Shown: piece after piece, positions 29,628-39,893 of the stretch
How positions within the stretch are numbered: the stretch's first letter is position 1
Layout: each line of letters begins with the position of its first letter
Source: Fidelibacterota bacterium
Lineage (GTDB): Bacteria > Fidelibacterota > UBA8477 > JABMPR01
Length of the DNA: 64,000 nucleotides
Direction of reading: 5' to 3'
Assembly: GCA_016844945.1 (NCBI GenBank)
Contig: JAERTJ010000054.1
Span: 1 to 64,000, forward strand
Position numbers and translations under genes: made by a program
The notes under the pieces: model-generated
Database searches by the model: none
What the model was told of the DNA's origin: nothing
What the model saw: only the letters and a program-made list of their open reading frames with translations

Positions 29628-30299
29628 TTAAATGAGGAAGCTATCTTCCAGGTCTTCTTGATGTTTCTTGCAAAGCAAACTGACTGCTTTTAATGCATCA
29701 TCCAGTGCCTCGCTTTTGAGCTTTGGATCCACTTTAACAGGTGTTCCAAAACTTGCTACTGCTTTTGAAAAAGGAAGGGGAATGACAAACTTGTCCCAAC
29801 CCCTTGCACGAAGCGCCCATTTCGAAACAGTCGCTGTAGGGATGATATATCCATCTAAATGTTGAGCCGCTACAAAAGTCCCGGGTTTCATTTCACGTCT
29901 GGGGCCCCGTGGTCCATCGGAGGCAAAAGCAGAAACTTTCACCTCTCTTTTACGCAAATAGCGAATCATCCCTCGGTAAGCCTTACGACCTCCGCGGGTA
30001 CTCGATCCACGAAAAGTCACATAGTTCAAACCCTCAAGTACAGCGCTGGCAATATCTCCATCTGCTGCTTGACTGACGATGGCTGCCGGTTTCAATGGTG
30101 CGGTGAGATACCAGCCGATAAACATGTCTCCATGCCAAAACTGGAACACGATGGGAGAACCAGTTTTTAACAACTGTTGAACCTTTGTCCACCCGCGTAC
30201 CTCGAGGCGTAGACTTCTACCGATACCATTGACGAGATAACCACCAATTCTGCGAGCAACCCGTGATATCCGGTTTTGTGTTTGTCGGTCCAGTCCCAT
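29628..30299 (-). CDS. DUF374 lysophospholipid/Kdo-acyltransferase-like protein
   Basis: FWHGDMFIGWY, FRGSSTRGGRKAYRGMIRYL, ASDGPRGPRREMKPG; likely start MGLDRQ at 30299 rather than 30347. Confidence 0.85.
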   Translation of the reverse strand: MGLDRQTQNRISRVARRIGGYLVNGIGRSLRLEVRGWTKVQQLLKTGSPIVFQFWHGDMFIGWYLTAPLKPAAIVSQAADGDIASAVLEGLNYVTFRGSSTRGGRKAYRGMIRYLRKREVKVSAFASDGPRGPRREMKPGTFVAAQHLDGYIIPTATVSKWALRARGWDKFVIPLPFSKAVASFGTPVKVDPKLKSEALDDALKAVSLLCKKHQEDLEDSFLI

Positions 30300-30301
30300 A
30301 T

Positions 30302-31438
30302 CTAATTCAAATCCTCTAGAATTTGATCTGCTATAATTTTCGCGCAACCTGGTTTACCAAGGGCTTGTTTTAGGTATGCCAGCTTCTCCAGCATATTTTT
30401 GCGTAAGCCCTCATTGGTTAAGAGAGTAGACACCTGTTCAGAGATGATTTTTCCAGTAGCTTCTTTCTGAATGAGCTCAGGCACGGCACGCTCACCTACA
30501 ATCAAGTTGGGCATGGCGAGATGATCAATATCCACCAAAAGCTTGCCGATAACATATGACAATGGCGCAATTTTGTAAATCACCACCAGGGGCGTACCCA
30601 GGTAAGCTGTCTCCAGAGTCGCGGTACCTGAAGCAACGATGGCAACATCAGCATGAGCCATCATGGGGTAGGGGTTATCATGGATAACCTTAATGCCAGG
30701 TTCACTTGAGAAAGCATCATAGTATGAACTGGAAAGCGATGAAAGACCGGCAAGTACAAACTGGATATCTGAATTGACTTTGTGTAGCTCATGAACCGCA
30801 TTAAGAATGGGTGCCGTATGTCGCTCCATTTCGTTGCGTCGACTTCCAGGCAATAGAGCAACCAGGGGTTTGTCGGGATCCAATCCCTGTTCTTTATAAA
30901 AATCAGTTCGTGTGGGTAGCTTGAAATCTTTTTCCACAACAGGATGTCCGGTGAAGGTGACTGGAATACCCTGTTCCTTGTAAAACCTTTCTTCAAAAGG
31001 AAAAATAACAAACATGCGCTTGATGAATTTACGCATGGTTTTAACACGCCCCTTCTTCCAGGCCCACACTTGAGGGGAGATGTAATAATAAACCGGAATG
31101 CCCATCGCTTTCAATTTTACGCCAAGGCGGATGTTAAAGCCGGGGTAATCAAGAAGGATGGCAGCATCTGGTTTTCGCACCTGACACTGTTCAATCACAG
31201 TATCCATGACCTCCCTAAAAAAGGAGAGATGTTTAATTACTTCCAAAAAACCAGTTACTGAAAGATCTCTGGCGTGGTAAAGGGTGTCCAACCCCTTTAA
31301 TGCCATTAGGTCACCACCAAGCCCCCAGAAGTTTATTTCTGTATCCTGTGACTTAAGGGCAGCCATGAGAGGTGCTGCATGTTGGTCGCCAGAGACTTCT
31401 CCAGCAACAATGAGCAGGTTGGTCGCTTGATCTTTTAT
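30302..31438 (-). CDS. lpxB: Lipid-A-disaccharide synthase; true N-terminus extends upstream of first ATG
   Basis: LDYPGFNIRLGVKLK, YYISPQVWAWKKGR, LLPGSRRNEMERH; upstream in-frame NLLIVAGEVSGDQHAAPL is the conserved LpxB N-terminal motif. Confidence 0.88.
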   Translation of the reverse strand: MKDQATNLLIVAGEVSGDQHAAPLMAALKSQDTEINFWGLGGDLMALKGLDTLYHARDLSVTGFLEVIKHLSFFREVMDTVIEQCQVRKPDAAILLDYPGFNIRLGVKLKAMGIPVYYYISPQVWAWKKGRVKTMRKFIKRMFVIFPFEERFYKEQGIPVTFTGHPVVEKDFKLPTRTDFYKEQGLDPDKPLVALLPGSRRNEMERHTAPILNAVHELHKVNSDIQFVLAGLSSLSSSYYDAFSSEPGIKVIHDNPYPMMAHADVAIVASGTATLETAYLGTPLVVIYKIAPLSYVIGKLLVDIDHLAMPNLIVGERAVPELIQKEATGKIISEQVSTLLTNEGLRKNMLEKLAYLKQALGKPGCAKIIADQILEDLN

Positions 31439-31440
31439 GG

Positions 31441-32415
31441 TTAACCCTGGAGTTGTTGGTTGATTAGATCTGCGATTCTAAGCGCTTCGAGACCATCCCG
31501 CCCACTTACTAAAGGCGTTTTCTTTTCCAATATGGAATCTGCAAACGCAGCTTGCTCTGCGTACATAGCATCAAGCTTGGGAAGTTCACGATTGGTATAT
31601 ACGATTGATTTGTCTGAGCCCTCCATGGGAATCACACGATCACCATCCAATTCAGTGCCAGACTCTTTCAACGAATACATCTCAGTGGAGCCTTTCTGGA
31701 AATCAATGGTGATATAATTTTCAGGTTGGAAAATGCGCATTTTACGCATGGGGTTTAGGGAAATTCGACTGGCAGTGACATTTGCCACACAGCCGTTTTC
31801 AAAGGTGAGTCGTGCGTTGGCAATATCGGCCAGTTTGGATACCACAGCCAGACCATTGGCTTGAATATTGGTGACCGGGCTTTTGACTAGAGAAAGAATG
31901 ATATCGATGTCATGAATCATGTTTTCATGAACCACAGGGTTATCAATACCCCGGGGAACAAAACTCACCAGGCGATGGGCTTCAATAAATTGAGGTTTAA
32001 GCACAACACCATCCAGGGCTGCCAAGGCAGGATTAAACCGCTCGACATGTCCGACCTGTATGTTCACGCCATTTTTATCAGCCAGGGAAACCAACTCCTC
32101 GGCTTCTTTCAGGGTGACAGAAATTGGTTTTTCAATAAAGACATGTTTGCCCGCCTCCAGAGCCTTTGTGGCGTAGGAGTGGTGAAATTTTGTTGGACAG
32201 GTAATAAATAGCGCATCGCAAGATTTAATCAACTCATGGTGATTGGATGCTACAGGAACATTGAATTCCCTGGCTACGAGGGTGGCTCGTTCATTATCAG
32301 TGTCATAGATGCCCAGACAATCCCATTTTTCATGTTGACTGAGATGTCTGGTGTGAAAGCGGCCAATATGACCCGCTCCGATTAATCCGGCCTTGAGTTT
32401 GTTTGCATTTATCAT
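31441..32415 (-). CDS. Gfo/Idh/MocA family oxidoreductase in lipid A gene cluster
   Basis: AGLIGAGHIGRFHTRHL; HVFIEKPISVTLKEAEELV; VGHVERFNPALAAL. Confidence 0.85.
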   Translation of the reverse strand: MINANKLKAGLIGAGHIGRFHTRHLSQHEKWDCLGIYDTDNERATLVAREFNVPVASNHHELIKSCDALFITCPTKFHHSYATKALEAGKHVFIEKPISVTLKEAEELVSLADKNGVNIQVGHVERFNPALAALDGVVLKPQFIEAHRLVSFVPRGIDNPVVHENMIHDIDIILSLVKSPVTNIQANGLAVVSKLADIANARLTFENGCVANVTASRISLNPMRKMRIFQPENYITIDFQKGSTEMYSLKESGTELDGDRVIPMEGSDKSIVYTNRELPKLDAMYAEQAAFADSILEKKTPLVSGRDGLEALRIADLINQQLQG

Positions 32416-32708
32416 AGCGGAAAAATTAAGTCAAAACCACAGGGGTGAAAGGCTATTCCCACAGGAGTGTGTTGAAACCTGATCTACTCTTAACTGGCTA
32501 TTCTTGCTCTGATACAGAAATGTAAGAAGAGGGTGAAAAGCTCTCTTTGAGAACATCATTAACCTGGAAACCCATCGAATTCATGAACCCATAAACCCTC
32601 ACCCCATTTCTGGAAATTCATTCATGGTAAAAAATGTATTTAATGTTAATTTAATAGTCTCCCGGATGAATTAAGGTATTGATTAAAAAAAACTGTAAGG
32701 GTCGGAAA

Positions 32709-34226
32709 ATGTCAGCACGTGAAATTATTCTCAAAGAATTACTTGACGCCAGTCATCTTCAGGGTGTGGAAGCTCTGTTGAGCTGGGATCAAGAGACCTA
32801 TATGCCTGAAGGCGCTGGTGCTGCTCGAGCTGAACAAGTCGCATATATCACCACACTCATGCATTCAAAATTGGTGGGTGAGCCGCTAAAAAATGCGCTT
32901 GAGGAACTTATAGACCTGAAAACAGGTGAACTGCGGATTATGACTCTCAACGACCGCGAGACCCGTCAACTCAAAGAAATCTGGAGAGACTACCGCCAGG
33001 AAGCCTCACTTCCCACTGAATTTGTTTCAGCCCTGGCAAAACACGCTTCTGTGTCACAACAAGCCTGGGTGCGTGCGCGCAAAGACAATGACTTCGCCTT
33101 TTTTGAACCCTTTCTGACGAAAATGGTCCAGATGCAAAAAGAGAAAGCCAAATATCTTGAAGTAGGGACAACAGACTATGATAGCCTGCTGGATCAATTT
33201 GAACCGGATATGACATCAGAAAATGTCAGTCTTCTGTTTGGTGAGATTCGCGAACGTCTTGTTCCGCTTATTCAAAAAATTCAGGAAGTCAAACACCGGG
33301 TAAATGGAAGCCTTTTGACCAAAGAATATGATGTAGACAAACAATGGGATTTTGGGGTCACCATGCTGGAAGCTATTGGTTTTGATCTGAATATGGGACG
33401 GCAGGACCGCTCGGCACATCCATTTACCACCAGTACACATCCAACAGATGTGAGAACCACGACTCGATTAAGGGAAAATGATCTGAAGTCGGCCCTCTTG
33501 AGTACGCTCCACGAAGGAGGCCATGCCCTTTATGAACAGGGGCTACCACTGGAAGAATATGGAAACCCCCTGGGTCAGGCTATTTCATTGGGCATCCATG
33601 AGAGTCAATCACGAATGTGGGAAAACCTGGTAGGGTTGAGCCCCGCTTTTTGGCGGTTTGCTTATCCCAAACTCCAGGCAAAATTCCCCGATCAATTGCG
33701 GAATGCTGATCGTGATATGTTTTATGCAGCGCTAAATCGTGTTCGACCCAGCGCCATTCGTGTAGAGGCCGATGAGGCAACTTACAACCTGCACATCATG
33801 TTGCGCTTTGAGATCGAAAAAATGCTCATCAATGAAAACTTTCCAGTTGCAGAGCTACCTCAGCTCTGGAATGAAAAAATGCAGGAGTATCTGGGCTTTA
33901 CACCAGCAAATGATACTGAAGGTGTCTTGCAGGATGTACACTGGTCGTTTGGTGCTTTCGGCTATTTTCCAACCTACACATTAGGAAACCTGTATAGTGT
34001 TCAGTTTTTTAACCAGGCAAAAATAGATATCTCCGGAATCGATGAATCGTTTGCCCGGGGAGATTTCTCTGGGCTCCTGGACTGGCTCCGCGAACATATT
34101 CACACCAAGGGTCGGGGGCGAAAAGCAGAGGAACTGGTTGTTGAACTAACAGGAAAACCCCTGTCAGCAAAGCCATTTATGGATTATCTGGAAGAGAAAT
34201 ACAGCAAGGTTTACAACCTGAGTTAA
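32709..34226 (+). CDS. Carboxypeptidase Taq (M32 metallopeptidase)
   Basis: STLHEGGHALYEQGL (HExxH-type), IHESQSRMWEN; internal ATG at 32709 is the more likely start than 32679. Confidence 0.92.
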   Translation: MSAREIILKELLDASHLQGVEALLSWDQETYMPEGAGAARAEQVAYITTLMHSKLVGEPLKNALEELIDLKTGELRIMTLNDRETRQLKEIWRDYRQEASLPTEFVSALAKHASVSQQAWVRARKDNDFAFFEPFLTKMVQMQKEKAKYLEVGTTDYDSLLDQFEPDMTSENVSLLFGEIRERLVPLIQKIQEVKHRVNGSLLTKEYDVDKQWDFGVTMLEAIGFDLNMGRQDRSAHPFTTSTHPTDVRTTTRLRENDLKSALLSTLHEGGHALYEQGLPLEEYGNPLGQAISLGIHESQSRMWENLVGLSPAFWRFAYPKLQAKFPDQLRNADRDMFYAALNRVRPSAIRVEADEATYNLHIMLRFEIEKMLINENFPVAELPQLWNEKMQEYLGFTPANDTEGVLQDVHWSFGAFGYFPTYTLGNLYSVQFFNQAKIDISGIDESFARGDFSGLLDWLREHIHTKGRGRKAEELVVELTGKPLSAKPFMDYLEEKYSKVYNLS

Positions 34227-34247
34227 ACCTCTTGGTGATATGAGGTA

Positions 34248-34709
34248 GTGCCTGTGAAGATAAATGATAAACAGATCATAAAATCCCAGCTCATTCAATG
34301 TGATACCAAAACCGCCTGGTGGAAGTGGACCACTCATGAAGGACTCAAGACCTTTATCGGTATGGACAATAAGGTTGAGCTTCAGCCGGGAGGTGCCTTT
34401 GAAATCTATTTTCTCATGGACAACCAGCCAGGAACAAGGGGAGGAGAAGGCAATCAGGTATTGAGCTTTATTCCTGAGGAGATGTTGTCCTTTACCTGGA
34501 ACGCCCCACCGACCATCCCTGAAGTTCGCAATCATGATCACCGCACCTGGGTGGTAGTAAATTTCAACGCACTTGACCCTGTAACCACAGAGGTCGTTTT
34601 GAAACATGTGGGTTGGCTGGATGGTGAGAAATGGGATGAAACCGTTGCCTATTTTGAAAACGCCTGGGATATTGTCATGAAATCACTTGCAGAGAGCTGT
34701 AAAAAATAA
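34248..34709 (+). CDS. SRPBCC/AHSA1-like domain protein
   Basis: TAWWKWTTHEGLKTFIG...VELQPGGAFEIYF; VVLKHVGWLDGEKWDETVAYFENAWD. Confidence 0.8.
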   Translation: MPVKINDKQIIKSQLIQCDTKTAWWKWTTHEGLKTFIGMDNKVELQPGGAFEIYFLMDNQPGTRGGEGNQVLSFIPEEMLSFTWNAPPTIPEVRNHDHRTWVVVNFNALDPVTTEVVLKHVGWLDGEKWDETVAYFENAWDIVMKSLAESCKK

Positions 34710-34984
34710 AAAAATCTCCCGGACATTGAGTTCATTTACCCGGTCGTAGCTTAGAATGCGTAGACTGGTCGAAATATCCGAATCCCTCCGAGGTGGTTTT
34801 GATAGACATCGAAAGGCTCTATCTTCGGGTTTACCCCAGCCGTCTTTGCGAGGCTCGTAGTGTCGCGGCCTGTCTATGCCGAAGCGGCTCCGCGCACCTT
34901 CCTTCAGTACGAATACGGCGGACAGGTGCAGGTAGGCAATCCTTATACTAAACAGAGAAACTTCCTGCAACATATTGCCCTATA

Positions 34985-35049
34985 GTTTGGGCTAAAGCCC
35001 GATTATTGTGAGTGCTTAAACCCCCGCCTTAAAAGGTGGGGTAATATTG
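34985..35049. repeat. Intergenic palindromic element, copy A
   Basis: GTTTGGGCTAAAGCCC ... CCCGCCTTAAAAGGTGGGGTAATATTG; shared with 51533-51597. Confidence 0.65.
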
Positions 35050-35097
35050 AAATTGCCCACAGTTTTAGTCGGTGGATAATAAATACCTGCACGCTTC

Positions 35098-35137
35098 GCG
35101 GTTAATAAATCAGTGCAATCAGTGTAATCCGTGATTC
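35098..35137. repeat. Intergenic repeat GCGGTTAA..ATCAGTGCAATC.GTGTAATCCGTG.TTC, copy 1
   Basis: Near-identical to 35222-35262. Confidence 0.65.
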
Positions 35138-35221
35138 GTAGCTACGGATCAAGATTCTTCGTTGCACTCAGAATGACATTGGCAGTAACCTCAATCATTC
35201 TCCAAGTCCTTTGCCCCCTCT

Positions 35222-35262
35222 GCGGTTAAGCCAATCAGTGCAATCCGTGTAATCCGTGGTTC
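35222..35262. repeat. Intergenic repeat, copy 2
   Basis: GCGGTTAAGCCAATCAGTGCAATCCGTGTAATCCGTGGTTC. Confidence 0.65.
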
Positions 35263-35334
35263 CCAAAGCCCCTGCAAATTCTAACTTCCCAGCCGTATGC
35301 AGAATGAAATAAATAAAAAGAAAGAAATGAATAG

Positions 35335-36891
35335 ATGAAACCCGTTGTATTGATTGTTTTAGATGGCGTTGGATATACCGAACGAACTGAAGGTAATGCT
35401 GTGTTGGCTGCCGAGACGCCAAACCTGGATGCCTATAGAAGTAAATACCCACGCAGTATTTTAGGCGCTTCAGGTGAAGCTGTTGGATTACCAGATGGAT
35501 TTCAGGGGTCCAGTGAAGTGGGGCACCTGAGCATGGGTGCTGGCAAGGTTGTTATTCAAGAGCTAAAACGTATCAATGACCAGCTGGAAAGCGGTCAGAT
35601 TTACTCAGGTGAGTTGTGGCAATCCATGATGACTCAATGGAAGATGAAGAACTCCACCTTTCATCTGCTGGGCTTGCTCCAGGATGAAGGCGTCCATGCT
35701 CATTATGATCATCTCTTTAAATTCATTCTCCGAGCCGTTGAGGAAAACCCTTCAGGCAAGATCGTGGTTCATCCTTTTCTGGATGGTCGAGATACACCAC
35801 CACGCAGCGCTCTGGAACACTTAAGCAAGCTGGAAGCGGTTATATCTGACCTGGAAAATGTGTCGATTGGAACGCTCATGGGACGCTATTACGGGATGGA
35901 TCGCGGAAAAGTCTGGGAAATTACGGACCAGGCCTATGATTGCATCGTTTCAGGCATGGGACGCAAGATGACATCTGCTGCCGAAGCCATTCAGGAGTCA
36001 TGGGCAAAGGATAAAACCCCCAGCGGTGAAGACATGTTTGATGAATATGTGCTACCCTACGTCATGGACGGTTATTCTGGTGTTAAAGATGGTGATATCG
36101 TCCTCCACACCAACTATCGTCAGGATCGAGCAACCCAGTTGACCCTGGCATTTAGCGGCAACGACTATCCCGGGACTGCAAAACCAGCCCTGGATATTAT
36201 TTACACCGGGATGACCGCCTACTATGATGGCTTTGATAATTTTCTGTTGGTTGAAGTTGGAAATGGTGACGATGAACCATCGGTCACTGTTGGTCAACTC
36301 ATTGCTGAGGCTGGTCTGAACCAGCTACGCATGGCTGAAACCCAGAAGTTTCCCCATGTCACCAGCTTCTTTAACGGTAAACTTACCACACCTTATGAAA
36401 ACGAAGATCGTGTTGAGCTCAAGGGTCGTTTTGACCCGGCCAGTTTCGCAGATCACCCAGAAATGGAAGCTTATCTTGTCACCGAAGCCTTTTTGTCAGA
36501 ACTGGGTAAAGATAAATATGATTTCATCATGGTGAATTACGCCAATGGAGATATGGTGGGACATACAGGTAATTTTGATGCTGGCGTAAAAGCAGTAGAG
36601 GTTCTGGATGAATGTCTGGCTCAAATCATTCCCGCTATCCTGGAAAAAGATGGTCAGATTCTCATGACTGCTGATCATGGTAATGTGGATCAAATGGTCG
36701 ATTATGAAACGGGTGCCGTTCGTACCAGCCATAGCCTGAACCCTGTGGAATTGCTCTATATGGCGAATGATTCAAAGCTTGACATCAAGCTATCCGACGG
36801 GGTGCTTTCAGACATTGGTGTTACCGTTCTGGACTTGCTGGGAGTGAAAACACCCCCTGAAATGGATGCTAAAGTTCTAATAGACCGATAG
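35335..36891 (+). CDS. gpmI: 2,3-bisphosphoglycerate-independent phosphoglycerate mutase
   Basis: VLIVLDGVGYTERTEGNAV; SSEVGHLSMGAGKVV; HPFLDGRDTPPRSA; MTADHGNVDQM. Confidence 0.95.
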   Translation: MKPVVLIVLDGVGYTERTEGNAVLAAETPNLDAYRSKYPRSILGASGEAVGLPDGFQGSSEVGHLSMGAGKVVIQELKRINDQLESGQIYSGELWQSMMTQWKMKNSTFHLLGLLQDEGVHAHYDHLFKFILRAVEENPSGKIVVHPFLDGRDTPPRSALEHLSKLEAVISDLENVSIGTLMGRYYGMDRGKVWEITDQAYDCIVSGMGRKMTSAAEAIQESWAKDKTPSGEDMFDEYVLPYVMDGYSGVKDGDIVLHTNYRQDRATQLTLAFSGNDYPGTAKPALDIIYTGMTAYYDGFDNFLLVEVGNGDDEPSVTVGQLIAEAGLNQLRMAETQKFPHVTSFFNGKLTTPYENEDRVELKGRFDPASFADHPEMEAYLVTEAFLSELGKDKYDFIMVNYANGDMVGHTGNFDAGVKAVEVLDECLAQIIPAILEKDGQILMTADHGNVDQMVDYETGAVRTSHSLNPVELLYMANDSKLDIKLSDGVLSDIGVTVLDLLGVKTPPEMDAKVLIDR

Positions 36892-37092
36892 AAAATGGAT
36901 TCGTCACGCTGAGGCTCTCGAAGCGCAATATTTCAAATTTCAGGCTGAGCCTCCAGTATACACACCTTTAGCTTTGATTTAGCAGGCAGGATGACAATTG
37001 TGGAGACCCTTGCAGGGAACAAACCCTTGCTCCACGCTTTTCTAAACAGAACTTGTCCGCAAGCAAATCATTAAAAAAGAAAGACCACACAT

Positions 37093-39633
37093 ATGAAAAC
37101 AAAAGCCATTCTACTACTATTGCTGGCCACTACAATCTTTGCAGCCCAACCGGGTGTATCAATCCACAAACTCAACAATGGTATGGATGTACTCCTCATA
37201 GAGAACAAAGCATTACCCATGGTGGGTGTCAACGTGGTCATCAAAACAGGATCTGCCTATGAGACCTATGAAACCAGTGGCATGAGTCACATGTTGGAGC
37301 ATTTGCTGTTTAATGGAACCACAACTCGTACACAGCGAGAACTCTACGATGCTACAGATTTGATTGGTGGTTATAACAATGCCAATACGGGTGATTATTA
37401 CACCAACTTTATGATGGTTATGCCGGCTGAACACAAAATTGCTGGTATGGAAATTCAAGCAGATATGTTGTTTAACTCCACCCTGCCTGAAGAAAAATTT
37501 GAAAAGGAAAAAGGAATTGTGCTTGAGGAAATCGCACAGTCTCTGTCAAAACCTGCCACCCAGATGGAATACAATTTATCTGCAGAAATGTACAAGGGAC
37601 ATTCCCTTTCCTTGCCAACCCTGGGAACCTATGCAACCATTGAACATATGACCCGCGATGCTGTGAATGACTACTACACCTCGACCTATCTACCCAACAA
37701 TATGATTCTAAGTGCCATCGGTAACTTTGATAGCGCAACCATGTTAGCAGAAATCAACCGTATTTATGGTGCTGCAGCACCGGGATCAATTTTTAGACCC
37801 TCAGATAGCATTCTGAAAACGGGCATGGATGAACCTGTTGTTGGTGATTTACCAGCAGACCTCTGGTTGGACCGATATTATGGCGGTGAAGTACCAACAC
37901 TGCACCAGATCTATACCATAGATGGTGATCAACCCCAAGGCTTTATGCAGTTGTTGGATATGGCGCTCAAAGAAAACAAAACCCGTCTGGAAACAGTGTT
38001 GAAAGAAACCTATCCAGAGATTGTAGATGGTCTCTCGGTTGTATTGCACTCAAGCCCTATCGCCAACTATGTCGAGATGAAAGTCAATTTGAAGCTAGAG
38101 TCTCAACTTGATGAGATTAGCCAGTTGTTAAACAAAACTGTTAAAAAAACAAAATTCAGAATTCCATCCACGACCCTGGCTTCTATGGCAACCAAAGAGA
38201 AAACAGCCTTTCTGCAGAATGTTGAAAAACCGCACATGTTTGGGATATACAATGCCTTTGATCTGGCTGTTTATGGTATCGATGGCGTCCTTGATTTACC
38301 TTCAGCTAAAGATTTTAGCGAGGCTGCAGGCGTTTTAAAGTATTTCAGATTGAATATGGTGCCTTCAGTCATTATGCATCATGCCCAGAGTGCAGAGATC
38401 GCCGGAGAGGCAGGAGAGATTCAAACAACACTGGCACAAAGTCCTGACAAAGGGATGGGATTGGTTATTCGACAGAATACAGGCTCGGAACTCCTGGCGA
38501 TTCACTATCTCTTCAAACATAAATCAGCCTATGAGGCCGAGTTTGGAAAAGATGCCGCCAAAATTCTCCATGATTGTTTTGGTCAGCGCATGAAAAGCAC
38601 GGAAAAACTGGCTGAGAGTCAGCAATATGGCCTAAAATTTACAGTCAATGATAATCCGTGGATTCCCATGGATAACATCTATCTCCATCCAGACTTTGGG
38701 TATATTCGAGTTGAAGGACTGGCGAATGACCTGGATGGTGCGATCTCATTTCTAAATGCTGAAATGAACTATTTTGTACCAACTATTGAAGAGTTCAAGG
38801 TTGCCCAGGCTAAATTCTCCAAATCCATGATGCATGGCTCAAAAGACAAGGCCAATGACCTGTTTAACGAACTTGTTGATTCTGTTCTCTATGGTGTAAA
38901 AGCTGACGTCGAAGATGTTGAGTTATCTCATGCGAAACTGGTTGAATTCACTGCCAAATATTTTGCACCAAATAACCGTGTCGTCAGTGTGGTCTCCCCT
39001 GAATCAGCTGAAAAGCTCTCTAAAATGCTGTTGTCAGGTGCCGGGGATTCACCCGCCCAGAGCTACTCTCTGACAGATCGAGCCCTGCTTAACCAGATTG
39101 CTCCTGTATCACAGGATGTTGCCGGGGGTGGAGAACGATCCTATCTATACTGGGGCTTTATCAAAGAGGTTGAGGATGGTGACAAAGCAGCCATCAAAGC
39201 CTTGGGTTTGATTCTTTCGGATAAGATCACTTTTGATGTCCGTGAGAAGCAGGGGTTGGCGTATCGTATGACTGCTACGGCAAGTGTTCGAGAGGACAAA
39301 GCAGTCTTTTACATGAGCCTGGGAACGCGCCCTCAGAATGCTGAGGTACTGTTACCACAATTTCCGACCCTTATGAGCAAACAAACCCTGGGTACACTTA
39401 CAGAAGAAGATGTTCAGAAAACCATAAATATGTATCTGGGACGGATGATGTTTAGAAGACTATCCAGTATCAACCAGGCTTATTATCTGGGGACCTCTCT
39501 TTTCTTTGAAAATGATATGAATCATGACCAGGCATTCCTCGAGGCATTAAGCAAGGTGACGCTGAAAGACGTAAACAGGGTCGCTGATAGATACTTGAAA
39601 GCGGAAAACCCGATCTCCATTGTTGTAAGATAA
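37093..39633 (+). CDS. M16 family (pitrilysin-like) zinc metallopeptidase
   Basis: SHMLEHLLFNGT (HxxEH), signal peptide, ~846 aa with two M16 halves. Confidence 0.92.
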   Translation: MKTKAILLLLLATTIFAAQPGVSIHKLNNGMDVLLIENKALPMVGVNVVIKTGSAYETYETSGMSHMLEHLLFNGTTTRTQRELYDATDLIGGYNNANTGDYYTNFMMVMPAEHKIAGMEIQADMLFNSTLPEEKFEKEKGIVLEEIAQSLSKPATQMEYNLSAEMYKGHSLSLPTLGTYATIEHMTRDAVNDYYTSTYLPNNMILSAIGNFDSATMLAEINRIYGAAAPGSIFRPSDSILKTGMDEPVVGDLPADLWLDRYYGGEVPTLHQIYTIDGDQPQGFMQLLDMALKENKTRLETVLKETYPEIVDGLSVVLHSSPIANYVEMKVNLKLESQLDEISQLLNKTVKKTKFRIPSTTLASMATKEKTAFLQNVEKPHMFGIYNAFDLAVYGIDGVLDLPSAKDFSEAAGVLKYFRLNMVPSVIMHHAQSAEIAGEAGEIQTTLAQSPDKGMGLVIRQNTGSELLAIHYLFKHKSAYEAEFGKDAAKILHDCFGQRMKSTEKLAESQQYGLKFTVNDNPWIPMDNIYLHPDFGYIRVEGLANDLDGAISFLNAEMNYFVPTIEEFKVAQAKFSKSMMHGSKDKANDLFNELVDSVLYGVKADVEDVELSHAKLVEFTAKYFAPNNRVVSVVSPESAEKLSKMLLSGAGDSPAQSYSLTDRALLNQIAPVSQDVAGGGERSYLYWGFIKEVEDGDKAAIKALGLILSDKITFDVREKQGLAYRMTATASVREDKAVFYMSLGTRPQNAEVLLPQFPTLMSKQTLGTLTEEDVQKTINMYLGRMMFRRLSSINQAYYLGTSLFFENDMNHDQAFLEALSKVTLKDVNRVADRYLKAENPISIVVR

Positions 39634-39893
39634 GGGGGGGCAGAACTTGTCGAAGCCCTCAGGCCCGGAACGACAAGACTTTCCACTCTAAAGGATAAAG
39701 GTTTTTCACTGCATTCTGAATGAAGGATTGAATAGAATTGGATAGTGTCCGAGCCAGCAAAACTTCACTCAACTCGTCATCTCGAGCGGCCTGAGTTGGC
39801 GATGTTCTGAAAGAGCGTAGTCTCGAATCGAGGGATACAAAAATATCCGTAGACGATAACTAGAGAAATTTTAGTAACAATAATGAGGAAATC

